From an uncultured Desulfuromonadales bacterium (GTDB lineage Bacteria > Desulfobacterota > Desulfuromonadia > Desulfuromonadales > Geopsychrobacteraceae): DNA of 20,883 nucleotides. Position numbers and translations under genes: made by a program. The stretch is from assembly GCA_947259685.1 (NCBI GenBank), contig CAMYNC010000062.1:1-20883 (forward strand), in the 5' to 3' direction. Below, one piece after another: positions 13,050-20,883 of this stretch. Every line of letters starts with the position of its first letter. Position 1 is the first letter of the stretch. The notes under the pieces were generated by a model, which worked only from the letters and a program-made list of their open reading frames with translations, made no database searches and was not told where the DNA came from.

Positions 13050-14297
13050 TTACCAGCCGAGCCACTCGGGCCGGCGGGGGACTTCGATCGTTGCTTGCTT
13101 GTTCAACTGGAAATCACCGCCGTTGTACATGCTGGTGTAAACGCCAACGGAGGTGGTGCCTCGATGGTCCTCATTGGTCCAGGAGGAGGGCGTACAGACG
13201 CCTTCCAGTCCGGCTGGGACATGATTGACCATCGACTCCATGGCCTTCTTGATGTTCGACCCGGAGACCTCGCCCTGCTTGTCGGCGATCTCCATGGCGT
13301 CCTTCATGTAGAAGGTCGCACAGACACCACGCATGTAGTGCAGGTTGCGGTATTTTTCACCACTCGGATCGGACATCTTGGAGATTTCTCGGACGGTTTT
13401 CATGCCCGGTGCTTCAGTGTCTTTCCAGGAGGGGGCACCGACGAACACGGCAACTCCGTCACCGGATTCTTTGGCCGCCATGATGGAATTCTCATCCCAG
13501 CCCCAGACGTTGGCCAGGAACTGCGGTTTGGCGCCGACCGTGCTGCAGGAATTGAGCAGGGAGATGTTGGAGCCGGCAGTGTTGCCCATATAGGCATAGT
13601 TGGCACCGGAGTCCTTGAGGATCAGGCACTGGGCCTTGGCATCGCCTGGCTTGAGATCGTAAACGATCGGGTTGAGGACCTCGAAACCGAGTTCCTTGGC
13701 ATATGCGGCACAGGCCTCCTTGGGGGCATTGGGATAGGGGTGATTGGCACCCATATGGATGAACTTTGGAGTCCCTTTTTCACCCTTGGCTTTCCAATCG
13801 TCGGCAGCCCACTGCACCAGGCCGCGGCAGGCGTCAGAGTAGGAGGGGCCATAGAAGAAGTTGTAGGGTGCTGGGGCCTTGGTTTTGGGCGACTTACCGG
13901 TCGGATCGGTCAGGTGCCCGGAATAAGAAGCTGAGTAATAGGGGATTTGATCCTTGGCGACGAACTTGACCAGTGCCTCGGTGTCGGCGGTGCCCCAGCC
14001 CTGGATAGCGACCGGATTGAGGCTGGAGACCCACTTTTTGTAGGTGGCGACGGCGCGTGGTGCATTGTAGGAGTAGTCAACGGTTTCGTAATCGAGCAGC
14101 GTACCGTTGATGCCGCCGTTTTTGTTGATGTAGTTCATGGCATCGGCGACGCCATTGCCATAGGGGACACCGACGTCCGAAGTCGGCCCGGTGTAGCAGG
14201 CCAAGTGCCCGACCGGAATGGTTTTGGCGGCAAAGGCCGTGCTGGCAAAGGCCAGCATGGCAATCAACAGGGTGCCGAGCTTGATCGATTTGCGCAT
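13050..14297 (-). CDS. livK: Periplasmic substrate-binding protein of a Liv-type ABC importer
   Basis: 415 residues. Signal peptide of ~23 residues (MRKSIKLGTLLIAMLAFASTAFA, predicted cut after AFA). There is no lipobox Cys, so the protein is free in the periplasm. The mature part begins KTIPVGHLACYTGPTSDVGVPYGNGVADAMNYIN, typical of the type I periplasmic binding fold of Leu/Ile/Val and aromatic-acid receptors (Peripla_BP_6). It is longer than E. coli LivK and belongs to the group found with acyl-CoA synthetase-containing Liv clusters. The ligand may be an amino acid or a carboxylic acid and cannot be fixed from sequence. Ribosome site AGGAGG lies 7-8 nt before the ATG. A strong hairpin follows the stop, probably favouring high abundance. 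Confidence 0.9.
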   Translation of the reverse strand: MRKSIKLGTLLIAMLAFASTAFAAKTIPVGHLACYTGPTSDVGVPYGNGVADAMNYINKNGGINGTLLDYETVDYSYNAPRAVATYKKWVSSLNPVAIQGWGTADTEALVKFVAKDQIPYYSASYSGHLTDPTGKSPKTKAPAPYNFFYGPSYSDACRGLVQWAADDWKAKGEKGTPKFIHMGANHPYPNAPKEACAAYAKELGFEVLNPIVYDLKPGDAKAQCLILKDSGANYAYMGNTAGSNISLLNSCSTVGAKPQFLANVWGWDENSIMAAKESGDGVAVFVGAPSWKDTEAPGMKTVREISKMSDPSGEKYRNLHYMRGVCATFYMKDAMEIADKQGEVSGSNIKKAMESMVNHVPAGLEGVCTPSSWTNEDHRGTTSVGVYTSMYNGGDFQLNKQATIEVPRRPEWLGW

Positions 14298-14390
14298 TTC
14301 TGTTCCTCCTTTTGTCTGGTGGTCCGGTGATCCGGAGTTGTTTCCTCTGTTTCAGGCTGATCTGTAATTCTAGCGGGCAATCCTTCTTTG

Positions 14391-15455
14391 TCAGTAGGAG
14401 AATGGGTAGAGCTTCCAGTAAGCCTTGATCATCTTCCAGCGATGTGCCAGGCCGTCCGGCTCAAATATCAGGAACAGGATGATCGCCAGGCCGATCGCCA
14501 TCTCCTTGATGTAGGCCAGTGCCTGGGTCAACCCCGGTGAATTGCTGCCGACCAAGTGGACGCCGGCTTCCATGAGTTCCGGCAGCAGGACCATGAAGGC
14601 GGTACCCATCAGACTGCCCATCACCGAGCCCATGCCGCCGATAATGATCATCCCCAGAAACTGGATGGAGAGCAGGAGGGTGAAACCTTCGGCAGAGACG
14701 AAGCCGAGGTAGTGGCCGAACAGCGCTCCACCGACTCCGGCGTAGAAGGACGAGATGCCGAAGGAGAGGATCCGGTACTTAGTAAGGTTGATCCCCATGA
14801 TCTCTGCCGACAGGTAATGATCGCGGACCGCGATAAAGGCACGGCCATCGCGGCTGCGCAGCAGGTTGGCACCGAGCAGAAACATGACAACCACATAGAA
14901 CAGCACCACGTAGAAATAGCGCTGGTCGTTGTTGAATTCGAAGCCGAACATTGAAAAGGGGTTGGCCATCGCCCCGTAGGAACCGCCGGTGAACCAATCG
15001 GCCCGGGAGAAAAAATCCTCGAGGATGTACTGTGAGGCAAAGGTTGCAATGGCCAGGTAGAGCCCCTTGATCCGACCGGCCGGGATGCCGACGATCAGTC
15101 CGACTGCCATGGTCATCGCTCCGGCGAGTGGGATGGTAAAGAAGACCGGGATGCCGGTGGTGTTGTTCAGCCAGGCCGAAGCGAAAGCGCCGAAACCGAA
15201 GAAGGCGGCGTGACCAAGGGATATCTGCCCAGTAAAGCCGACAACGATATTTAAACCCAGGGCGGCGATACCGTAGTAGCCGATCTGGATCCCCAGGTTG
15301 AGATGGTAGGGGCTTAAGAAACTAGGTGCGATCAGCAGAAAGATCACCGCGGCGATTGCCACGCGGCGGGCCAGCGGGGTCGGGAAGATGGTCGTGTCCT
15401 GTTGGTAGGTGGTGCGGAACTCGCCGCAGCGCATCCTTGAGTGTGCCGATGCCAT
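14391..15455 (-). CDS. livM: Liv-type ABC transporter permease LivM
   Basis: 354 residues, inner-membrane permease. A hydrophilic N-terminus of ~27 residues is followed by about eight hydrophobic segments. GLNIVVGFTGQISLGHAAFFGFGAFASAWL and the late GGMGSVMGSLMGTAF block are the LivM family signatures. It forms the translocation channel with LivH and is driven by LivG/LivF. The start ATG at 15455 is 3 bp downstream of the livH stop with AGAGGA 8 nt upstream. A 93-bp gap with no strong promoter separates it from livK. Confidence 0.92.
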   Translation of the reverse strand: MASAHSRMRCGEFRTTYQQDTTIFPTPLARRVAIAAVIFLLIAPSFLSPYHLNLGIQIGYYGIAALGLNIVVGFTGQISLGHAAFFGFGAFASAWLNNTTGIPVFFTIPLAGAMTMAVGLIVGIPAGRIKGLYLAIATFASQYILEDFFSRADWFTGGSYGAMANPFSMFGFEFNNDQRYFYVVLFYVVVMFLLGANLLRSRDGRAFIAVRDHYLSAEIMGINLTKYRILSFGISSFYAGVGGALFGHYLGFVSAEGFTLLLSIQFLGMIIIGGMGSVMGSLMGTAFMVLLPELMEAGVHLVGSNSPGLTQALAYIKEMAIGLAIILFLIFEPDGLAHRWKMIKAYWKLYPFSY

Positions 15456-15458
15456 ACG

Positions 15459-16352
15459 CTAGATCCTCTCGATGTCTTTGGTTCCGAACAGGCCGTAAGG
15501 CTTGATCATCAGGATAATCACCAGGGCGTAGAAGGGGGCGATGCTGTACATGTTCCCCAGGTGCAGCCATTGGCTGTCAAAGAATTCGGCCAGGTTTTCC
15601 AGCACGCCGATAATCAGGCCGCCGACGATGGCGCCGACTATCGAATCAAGCCCGCCGAGGATCACCACCGGGAAGACTTTGATGCCGAAGAAGGAGAGCG
15701 CCGAGGAGACGCCATTGACCATCCCGACCACGACTCCGGCCACTGCTGAGACCAGTGCCGAGATTGCCCAGGAGGCGGCGAAGACCTTTTTTACCGAGAT
15801 TCCCAGGCTTTGAGCGACCTGCTGGTTGAAGGCGGTGGCGCGCATTGCCAGCCCCATCTTCGAGTATTTGAAGAAGTAGTAGAAGCCGATCATGATGACC
15901 ACCGAGATGACCAGGCTCATCACGTAGGCCGTCTGGATCTGCAGGCCGAGGATATTGATCGATTCGGTTTCAAAGACCTGCGGAAAGGCCTTGGTGTAGC
16001 CGCCGAACATCCAGCTCATAAGCGACTGGAAGAACATCGACAGGCCTATGGTGACCATGATCACCGAGATGATCGGTTCGCCGATCATCGGCCGCAGTAC
16101 CACCATCTGCAGGACGATGCCGAAGATGACCATAAACACCAGGGTGATCGGAAAGCCGATATAGAAGGGCAGCTCAAACTTGACCAGCAGCGCCCAGCAG
16201 GTCCAGGCGCCGATCAGCAGAAATTCCCCTTGTGCAAAGTTTACGATTTGGGTCGATTTATAGATCAGCACGAAACACATCGCGACCACCCCGTAGAGGG
16301 TGCCGACGATGATGCCGTTGACCAGTAGCTGTGTCAGTAGTTCGAGATTCAT
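15459..16352 (-). CDS. livH: Liv-type ABC transporter permease LivH
   Basis: 297 residues, about eight transmembrane segments. LLVNGIIVGTLYGVVAMCFVLIYKSTQIVNFAQGEFLLIGAW at the N-terminus and the FFGIKVFPVVILGGLDSIVGAIVGGLIIGVLENL block are characteristic of LivH. Inner-membrane partner of LivM. Start ATG 16352 has AGGAG 7 nt upstream. It is separated from the acyl-CoA synthetase gene by a 158-bp gap filled with a REP-like repeat. Confidence 0.92.
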   Translation of the reverse strand: MNLELLTQLLVNGIIVGTLYGVVAMCFVLIYKSTQIVNFAQGEFLLIGAWTCWALLVKFELPFYIGFPITLVFMVIFGIVLQMVVLRPMIGEPIISVIMVTIGLSMFFQSLMSWMFGGYTKAFPQVFETESINILGLQIQTAYVMSLVISVVIMIGFYYFFKYSKMGLAMRATAFNQQVAQSLGISVKKVFAASWAISALVSAVAGVVVGMVNGVSSALSFFGIKVFPVVILGGLDSIVGAIVGGLIIGVLENLAEFFDSQWLHLGNMYSIAPFYALVIILMIKPYGLFGTKDIERI

Positions 16353-16390
16353 ATATTGCTCCTAGTTTCAACCAAGTTCTGGATGACAGC

Positions 16391-16504
16391 CCTTCTCCCT
16401 CGAGGGAGAAGGTGGCCAAAGGCCGGATGAGGGGGAGCCCAACAGTTCGTCTGTGTGATCCGATCGTTTTCCCCTCACCCTGACCCTCTCCCTCGGGGAG
16501 AGGG
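16391..16504. repeat. REP/BIME-like pair of inverted repeats
   Basis: The left part starts with a perfect 22-bp palindrome (16391-16412, arms CCTTCTCCCTC and GAGGGAGAAGG) followed by a GTGGCCAAAGGCCGGATGAGGG-like tail. The right part has CCCTCTCCC-TCG-GGGAGAGGG (16484-16504), preceded by CCCCTCACCCTGA. The halves face each other. This is a very common intergenic repeat of proteobacteria. It lies 7 bp after the acyl-CoA synthetase stop and inside the operon, where it may stabilise or partly terminate the transcript. Confidence 0.75.
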
Positions 16505-16510
16505 AACTTT

Positions 16511-18466
16511 TTAGCTAGCCGTTTGCATTTCCATATTTGGGCCCTGGCTGTCTGCTGAGCCAGGATTCAAGTCGACCACTCGCACATCGGTCTGCACCCG
16601 TGACTTATTGCCATCCTGGAAAGTGATGACGGTGTCGATATGCACGATCTGTTGCTCGGAATAGATCGTATCGATGATCTCGGCATATTTCTCTTTGATC
16701 ACCCCGCGCCGCACCTTGCGGGTCCGGGTCAGCTCGCCGTCGTCGGCGTCGAGCTGCTTGTAAAGCAGCAGGAATTTGCGGACCTGCTGAGCCTCGGGGA
16801 GGGTCTGGTTGACCTGCTCGACCTCTTTTTGAATCAGTTCGTAGATCTTTGGTTGCGCAGAGAGGTTGATGTAGTTAGTAAAGGCGATGTCGCGCTGTTC
16901 AGCCCATTTGGCGACGATCTCATAGCGGATGCAGATAATCGCCGACAGGTAGGGGCGACTGTCCCCCTGGATGACTGCCTCGGCGATAAACGGTGAAAAC
17001 TTCAGCTTGTTTTCAATGAACTGCGGTGAGAAACGGGTGCCGGTGGAGGTTTCCGACAGATCGGAAATCCGATCGATGACCACCAGATGATTGTTTTCTT
17101 GCTTGAAATAACCGGCATCGCCGGTGTGCATCCAGCCATCATCCAGGGCCTCTTTGCTTGCTTCCTCGTTTTTATAGTAGCCGAGGAACATGCCGCGGGT
17201 TTTGGCGACGACTTCGCCAACGCCGTTGCTGTCCGGGTTGTCGATGCGAACCTCGGCGTTTTCGAAGGGGATGCCGACGCTGTCGAAATCGACATCATGG
17301 GCTTCATGGATGGTGTAGGCGCCTGCCAGTTCGGTCTGGCCGTAGAGCTGCCGCAACGGCACGCCCATGGCGAGGAAAAATTTGAAAGTATCCGGACCCA
17401 GTGCTGCGCCGCCGGTCGCTGCAGAACGGAGGAAGGAGAAGCCAAGCCGGTCTTTCAGTGGGCGGAACAATAGCCAATATGCCAGCTTAGACTGCACCCT
17501 GCCGTTTTCTGTCGCCTGTTTGGCCAGCTTCATGCCCCAGGCATACATCTTCTGCTTGAATCTGGTAGCGTCCATCATCTTCGCCTTAACATCGGCGGCG
17601 ACGCTTTCCCAGACCCGCGGCGCCAGCAGCACAAAGTTGGGACCGATCTCCCGCAGGTCGTCCATCATCGTCTCCGGTTCTTCGACGAAGTTGACGATCT
17701 GGCGGCTGATAAGCGCCTGGGCAACAGCATAGACCTGTTCCATGATCCAGGGCAACGGCAGGACCGAGACATAGTTGTCGGTCGGCAATTTGGGGTCGGC
17801 GTGCAGGTAGGCGAGACAATGTTCAAGCATCGGGCCACCCTGCAGCATCGCCAACTTGGGGTTGCTGGTGGTGCCCGAGGTCGGGCAGAGGATCGCCACA
17901 TCCTCCGGCTGGCCGGCGGCGACCAGCTTGCGGTATAGGTCCGGTTGCTGCTGGTCGAGCTTTTCCCCCAGGGCCATCAGGTCGCTGTGGCTGAGCAGGC
18001 GTGGGTCGTCGTATTTGCGCATGCCGCGCGGGTCGCAGTAGATGATGTGCTTGACGCAAGGACACTCCTCGGTAATGTCGAGGACCTTGTCGACCTGCTC
18101 TTCATCTTCGGCGATGATGATTTTCGCGCCGGCGTAGTTAATCAGGTAGGCGCACTCCTCATTCATCGAGTCCTGATAGATACCGAAGATCATCGCCCGC
18201 AACGCATGGCTGGCGATCTCACCGGCGACCCACTCGGGGCGGTTATCGCCGATGATGCCGACCGAGTCGCCCTTTTTGATGCCGAGCTGGTGCATCCCCA
18301 GGGCAAACAGTTTGACCATCCGATTGTAGGCGTCCCAGCTGAATTCGTTCCAGATACCGAACTCTTTTTCCCGCAGCGCGGTTTCCTCGGGCCAGTTGTC
18401 GGCATTGTGGAGCAGCAGCTTGGGGAAGGTATTGAACTCCTTGATATCCGCGTATTCGGCTTTCAT
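16511..18466 (-). CDS. Long-chain-type acyl-CoA synthetase (AMP-forming) embedded in the importer cluster
   Basis: 651 residues, full length for the FadD15/ACSL-type AMP-forming family. Motifs in order: phosphate-binding loop PTSGTTSNPK (195-204; S and L replace the usual G of TTG and PKG), YGQTE (375-379), DDGWMHTGD (442-450), an atypical hinge segment DRISDLSETSTGTRFSPQFIENKLK and GELTRTRKVRR with K584 as probable catalytic lysine. It activates a carboxylic acid to acyl-CoA with ATP and CoA, probably at the membrane. Acyl-CoA synthetase genes between livG and livH recur in anaerobic bacteria that use aromatic or fatty acids, which suggests uptake coupled to CoA trapping (inference). Its ATG shares one base with the livG stop (TGATG). 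A C-terminal ~30-residue tail is not part of the core fold. Confidence 0.88.
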   Translation of the reverse strand: MKAEYADIKEFNTFPKLLLHNADNWPEETALREKEFGIWNEFSWDAYNRMVKLFALGMHQLGIKKGDSVGIIGDNRPEWVAGEIASHALRAMIFGIYQDSMNEECAYLINYAGAKIIIAEDEEQVDKVLDITEECPCVKHIIYCDPRGMRKYDDPRLLSHSDLMALGEKLDQQQPDLYRKLVAAGQPEDVAILCPTSGTTSNPKLAMLQGGPMLEHCLAYLHADPKLPTDNYVSVLPLPWIMEQVYAVAQALISRQIVNFVEEPETMMDDLREIGPNFVLLAPRVWESVAADVKAKMMDATRFKQKMYAWGMKLAKQATENGRVQSKLAYWLLFRPLKDRLGFSFLRSAATGGAALGPDTFKFFLAMGVPLRQLYGQTELAGAYTIHEAHDVDFDSVGIPFENAEVRIDNPDSNGVGEVVAKTRGMFLGYYKNEEASKEALDDGWMHTGDAGYFKQENNHLVVIDRISDLSETSTGTRFSPQFIENKLKFSPFIAEAVIQGDSRPYLSAIICIRYEIVAKWAEQRDIAFTNYINLSAQPKIYELIQKEVEQVNQTLPEAQQVRKFLLLYKQLDADDGELTRTRKVRRGVIKEKYAEIIDTIYSEQQIVHIDTVITFQDGNKSRVQTDVRVVDLNPGSADSQGPNMEMQTAS

Positions 18467-19275
18467 CAGGCCACCTCCGCTGGCTTGTCAGCGTCGCTGT
18501 CATCTTCACCAAGGTAGGCTTTCTTGACCCGCTCGTTGGCCATCACCTCGTCGGGGAGACCTGCGGCGATCTTGCGGCCGAAGTCGAGGACCATGACCCG
18601 GTGGGAGATATCCATCACCACCCCCATATCATGCTCGATCATCACCACGGTCATGCCCCATTCTTCATTCAGGTCGATAATATAGCGGGCCATATCCTCC
18701 TTCTCCTCAAGATTCATCCCGGCCATCGGCTCATCGAGCAGGATCAGATCGGGTTTCAGAGCGACAGCGCGGGCCAGTTCTACCCGTTTGCGCAGGCCAT
18801 AGGAGAGGGTTCCGGCGATCGATTTGCGGATATGGGCGATTTCCAGAAAGTCGATGATGTCTTCGACCTGCCGCCGGTGGGCGAGTTCCTCTTTCTGGGC
18901 GCGGGAAAACCAATAGAGTGGCCCGGAGAAGAAATTGTTTTTCAGCTGATGGTGACGGCCGACCATGATGTTGTCGAGGACCGACATATGGCTGAACAGC
19001 GCCAGGTTCTGAAAGGTGCGGCCGATGCCGAGGGTGCAGCGGTCGTTGGGGCGCAGGCCGATCAATTCTTTACCGGCGTATTTGATCGAGCCTTTGGTGG
19101 GTTGGTAGCGCCCGGAGATGCAGTTCAGCATGGAGGTTTTACCGGCGCCGTTCGGGCCGATGATGGAAAAGATTTCGCCGCGGCGGACAGCAAAACTGAC
19201 GTCAGTCAAGGCGTGAACACCACCGAAAGAGAGCGAAATATCATTGACCTCTAACAGCAGGTTGGGGTCGGACAT
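18466..19275 (-). CDS. livG: Liv-type ABC transporter ATP-binding protein LivG
   Basis: 269 residues from ATG 19275. ATG 19281 is only one base from the AGGAGG ribosome site and is too close, whereas 19275 has 7-nt spacing. Walker A GPNGAGKT (40-47), the LSYG-type signature (GTLSYGLRKRVELARA) usual in LivG, Walker B LILLDEPMAGMN and the VMIEHDMGVVMDISHRVMVLDFG stretch are all present. Partner of LivF. First gene of the long minus-strand cluster, preceded by a candidate sigma-54 promoter, and translationally coupled by a one-base overlap to the acyl-CoA synthetase gene. Confidence 0.92.
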   Translation of the reverse strand: MSDPNLLLEVNDISLSFGGVHALTDVSFAVRRGEIFSIIGPNGAGKTSMLNCISGRYQPTKGSIKYAGKELIGLRPNDRCTLGIGRTFQNLALFSHMSVLDNIMVGRHHQLKNNFFSGPLYWFSRAQKEELAHRRQVEDIIDFLEIAHIRKSIAGTLSYGLRKRVELARAVALKPDLILLDEPMAGMNLEEKEDMARYIIDLNEEWGMTVVMIEHDMGVVMDISHRVMVLDFGRKIAAGLPDEVMANERVKKAYLGEDDSDADKPAEVA

Positions 19276-19352
19276 GGGCATTCCTCCTCTGACCTCTTAG
19301 CGGCTTCAGCGGCAGGCTGAGGCGCGGTGATGGTTTGGAATGCTAATGAGTT

Positions 19353-19368
19353 TGCAAGGTGGATACCA
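19353..19368 (-). promoter_or_regulatory. Candidate sigma-54 promoter upstream of livG
   Basis: Minus-strand sequence TGGTATCCACCTTGCA: perfect -12 element (TTGCA), TGG at -24 and exact GG-N10-GC spacing, with two mismatches in the rest of the -24 box. A transcript would start near 19341, ~65 nt before livG. The GAFTGA-containing activator gene lies just upstream in the same orientation. Confidence 0.6.
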
Positions 19369-19448
19369 AGCAATGTTTTATCCTTCTTGCTGGTTTTGTA
19401 AAGTCCCTAAGTAGTAAAAAACAGGGCGGAAAAATTTATTCTTTAGCT

Positions 19449-19509
19449 CTTTTCTGCGAGAAAAGGTCCTGGCGCCAGTGTCATCTCCGTTAACACTGGT
19501 GTCAGGACC
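19449..19509 (-). terminator. Terminator-like hairpins after the activator gene (possible enhancer site)
   Basis: A 17-bp inverted repeat (19465-19481 with 19493-19509; arms begin GGTCCTG and end CAGGACC, two mismatches) starts 16 bp after the activator stop and is followed on the minus strand by CCTTTTCT, as in an intrinsic terminator. An adjacent CTTTTCT-GCG-AGAAAAG palindrome (19449-19465) overlaps it. The block lies 80-156 bp upstream of the livG sigma-54 promoter, so it could equally hold activator-binding sites. Confidence 0.6.
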
Positions 19510-19525
19510 AATCTGTCGGGAGTCT

Positions 19526-20883
19526 TCAATCGATGGAGAATTTCTGCAATTTCTTGTAAAGACCTGGTCGCGAAATTCCCAGCAGTCTGGCTGCGTTCAA
19601 TTTATTGCCGCCGGTTTTTTCCAGGGTCGCGCGCAGGAGCTTCTGCTCAAGCCCTTCCATGATATCCTGCAGGGGCAGTTGGCCGATATTTGACAGCAGC
19701 TCCGGAGGGGGCTCTGCCTGGCCGGTCTGGGCCAGGGGGCTGCCGAATTTCTGGCGGATATATTGGGGCAGATCGGCTGCATCGATCAGCGGCCCACTGG
19801 TCATATTGAAGGCGCTTTCAACTGCATTGCGCAACTCGCGGATATTGCCGGGATAATTATATTGTTTGAGCATTCCCCAGGCCTCGTCGGTCAGGCCCTG
19901 GATGTCCAGTTCGAATTCCGCGTTGAAGTTGTCGATCAGGTGCTTGGTAATGAAGTAGATGTCTTCGCGGCGCTCGCGCAGGGGAGGAATTTCCAGGGCA
20001 ATGACATTCAGCCGGTAGTAGAGGTCGGTACGAAACTTTCCTTCTGCAACCTGTTGCTCGAGGGTGACGTTGGTGGCCGCGAGCACCCGGATGTCCAGCC
20101 TGCGGGTCTGGGTGCTGCCCAGCGGCGTGACCTCTTTTTCCTGCAGTACGCGTAGTAGTTTAGCCTGCATATGCTGCGGCATCTCGCTGATTTCATCGAG
20201 AAAGATGGTGCCGGTGTGGGCCTGTTCGAATTTACCGGCCTGGCCCCCCTTGCGCGCGCCGGTAAAGGCGCCATCGACGTAGCCGAACAGCTCCGCTTCC
20301 ATCAACTGTTCAGGGATCGCCGCGCAGTTGACGCGGACGAAGGGGGCGAAGCGCCGTTTGCTGGCGGCATGTATGGCATGGGCAAAGAGTTCTTTGCCCG
20401 TGCCGCTTTCGCCGGCCAGCAGGACATTTGACGGACGCTGGGCAATGCGCAGGATTTTTTCCTTTAAATCTTTCATCACCGGACTCTGGCCGATGATGCT
20501 GTTGCAGTCGTATTTAAATTCGTGGCTGGAATTATTGGTTGGTTTTTTAGTTTTTTCCGGTTGCTTGATGTAGGCCTGAAACTTATCGGCCAGACGGGAG
20601 AGTTCGCGAATGTCATGGAAAAGAATCTTCCCCAACGCGCCGATCATCTGTCCTTCTTTGAGCAGCGGGTAGCGGCTGACGATGGCATTGTGGCCACCAA
20701 GCAGATGCGGTTCGGCCACCTCCGATTGGCCGGTGTCCATGACCACCGGCAGCCGTGATGGATTGGAGTTGGGATAGGCCTTGTGGACATGCTTGCCGAT
20801 CATCTGACTGGCGCGGACGCCAAGGGAATCGGCAAAGGGTTGATTGACCAGGGTGATGATTCCCTCCGGATTGACCAGGATCA
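19526..20883 (-). CDS. PAS-AAA+-HTH sigma-54-dependent activator (5' end outside window)
   Basis: The frame stays open to the right edge. An internal ATG at 20803 is not the start, because PAS-like sequence continues upstream of it (ILVNPEGIITLVNQPFADSLGV, then RASQMIGKHV). Visible parts: PAS domain; a linker; AAA+ domain with Walker A GESGTGKE, the sigma-54 contact loop GAFTGA intact (GYVDGAFTGARK), Walker B TIFLDE and the arginine-finger region (FRTDLYYRLNV); a C-terminal Fis-type helix-turn-helix (NKLNAARLLGISRPGLYKKLQKF). It should activate sigma-54 promoters in response to a ligand sensed by the PAS or a domain outside the window. The downstream Liv cluster with its candidate -24/-12 promoter is the obvious target (inference). 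Confidence 0.88.
   Translation of the reverse strand, partial: ILVNPEGIITLVNQPFADSLGVRASQMIGKHVHKAYPNSNPSRLPVVMDTGQSEVAEPHLLGGHNAIVSRYPLLKEGQMIGALGKILFHDIRELSRLADKFQAYIKQPEKTKKPTNNSSHEFKYDCNSIIGQSPVMKDLKEKILRIAQRPSNVLLAGESGTGKELFAHAIHAASKRRFAPFVRVNCAAIPEQLMEAELFGYVDGAFTGARKGGQAGKFEQAHTGTIFLDEISEMPQHMQAKLLRVLQEKEVTPLGSTQTRRLDIRVLAATNVTLEQQVAEGKFRTDLYYRLNVIALEIPPLRERREDIYFITKHLIDNFNAEFELDIQGLTDEAWGMLKQYNYPGNIRELRNAVESAFNMTSGPLIDAADLPQYIRQKFGSPLAQTGQAEPPPELLSNIGQLPLQDIMEGLEQKLLRATLEKTGGNKLNAARLLGISRPGLYKKLQKFSID

Noticed and set aside
12930..13934. 334-codon plus-strand open frame opposite livK
   Set aside because: It starts in a repeat and runs antisense to a convincing signal-peptide-bearing binding protein; low-complexity Gly/Val-rich translation.
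14298..14390. Separate promoter between livK and livM
   Set aside because: No GG-N10-GC sigma-54 match or convincing -35/-10 pair was found in the 93-bp gap.
18601..19254. 217-codon plus-strand frame opposite livG
   Set aside because: Shadow of an ABC ATPase gene with intact Walker motifs.

Overview
The window (about 57-60% GC apart from an AT-richer left end) looks like a chromosomal catabolic island from a strictly anaerobic or respiratory deltaproteobacterium of the Desulfuromonadales/Geobacterales type. This placement is inference. It rests on an oxygen-sensitive ferredoxin-type 2-oxoacid oxidoreductase, a Liv-type transporter cluster with an acyl-CoA synthetase inside it, a DUF6125-like gene, two sigma-54-type activators, and several short dispersed repeats of kinds common in that group. 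No rRNA, tRNA, integrase or transposase gene is visible.

Left end (1-650, + strand): the last 30 codons of an unidentified gene, then a small DUF6946-like gene whose 3' end runs into a 150-bp dispersed repeat with 8-bp terminal inverted repeats. From 651 to the right edge every gene is on the minus strand, so the layout below reads right to left. (i) A PAS-AAA+-HTH activator with an intact GAFTGA motif is cut by the right edge (19526-20883) and followed by a terminator-like hairpin. (ii) A branched-chain-type ABC importer (livG, livH, livM, livK, livF) has a long-chain acyl-CoA synthetase gene between livG and livH. (iii) Next come a PaaK-like protein with degenerate catalytic motifs, a DUF6125-like protein, a family III CoA-transferase/racemase and a crotonase-fold protein. 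(iv) A TyrR-like ACT-PAS-AAA+-HTH regulator follows. (v) Last is a separate module: leucine dehydrogenase-type amino acid dehydrogenase, then a gamma-epsilon-delta fusion, alpha and beta chains of a phenylglyoxylate-dehydrogenase-type 2-oxoacid oxidoreductase.

Regulation can be read in unusual detail. Three sequences match the sigma-54 -24/-12 consensus with exact GG-N10-GC spacing, upstream of livG (19353-19368), the crotonase gene (9021-9036) and the amino acid dehydrogenase gene (6248-6263). The 309-bp gap before the dehydrogenase holds two 18-bp palindromes of the same design (TGGAAAC-N4-GKTTCCA) with centres exactly 70 bp apart, and a weaker third site another 70 bp on. These are good candidates for enhancer sites of the TyrR-like protein.

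Working model (inference): the importer brings in an amino acid or organic acid and acyl-CoA synthetase chemistry traps it. The dehydrogenase deaminates an amino acid to its 2-oxo acid, the oxidoreductase converts that to an acyl-CoA with NAD+ as likely acceptor, and the racemase and crotonase act on the acyl-CoA. The substrate is unsettled: the dehydrogenase pocket looks aliphatic (Leu/Val/Ile), whereas the TyrR-like regulator, the PaaK-like gene and the phenylglyoxylate-dehydrogenase resemblance point to aromatic compounds.
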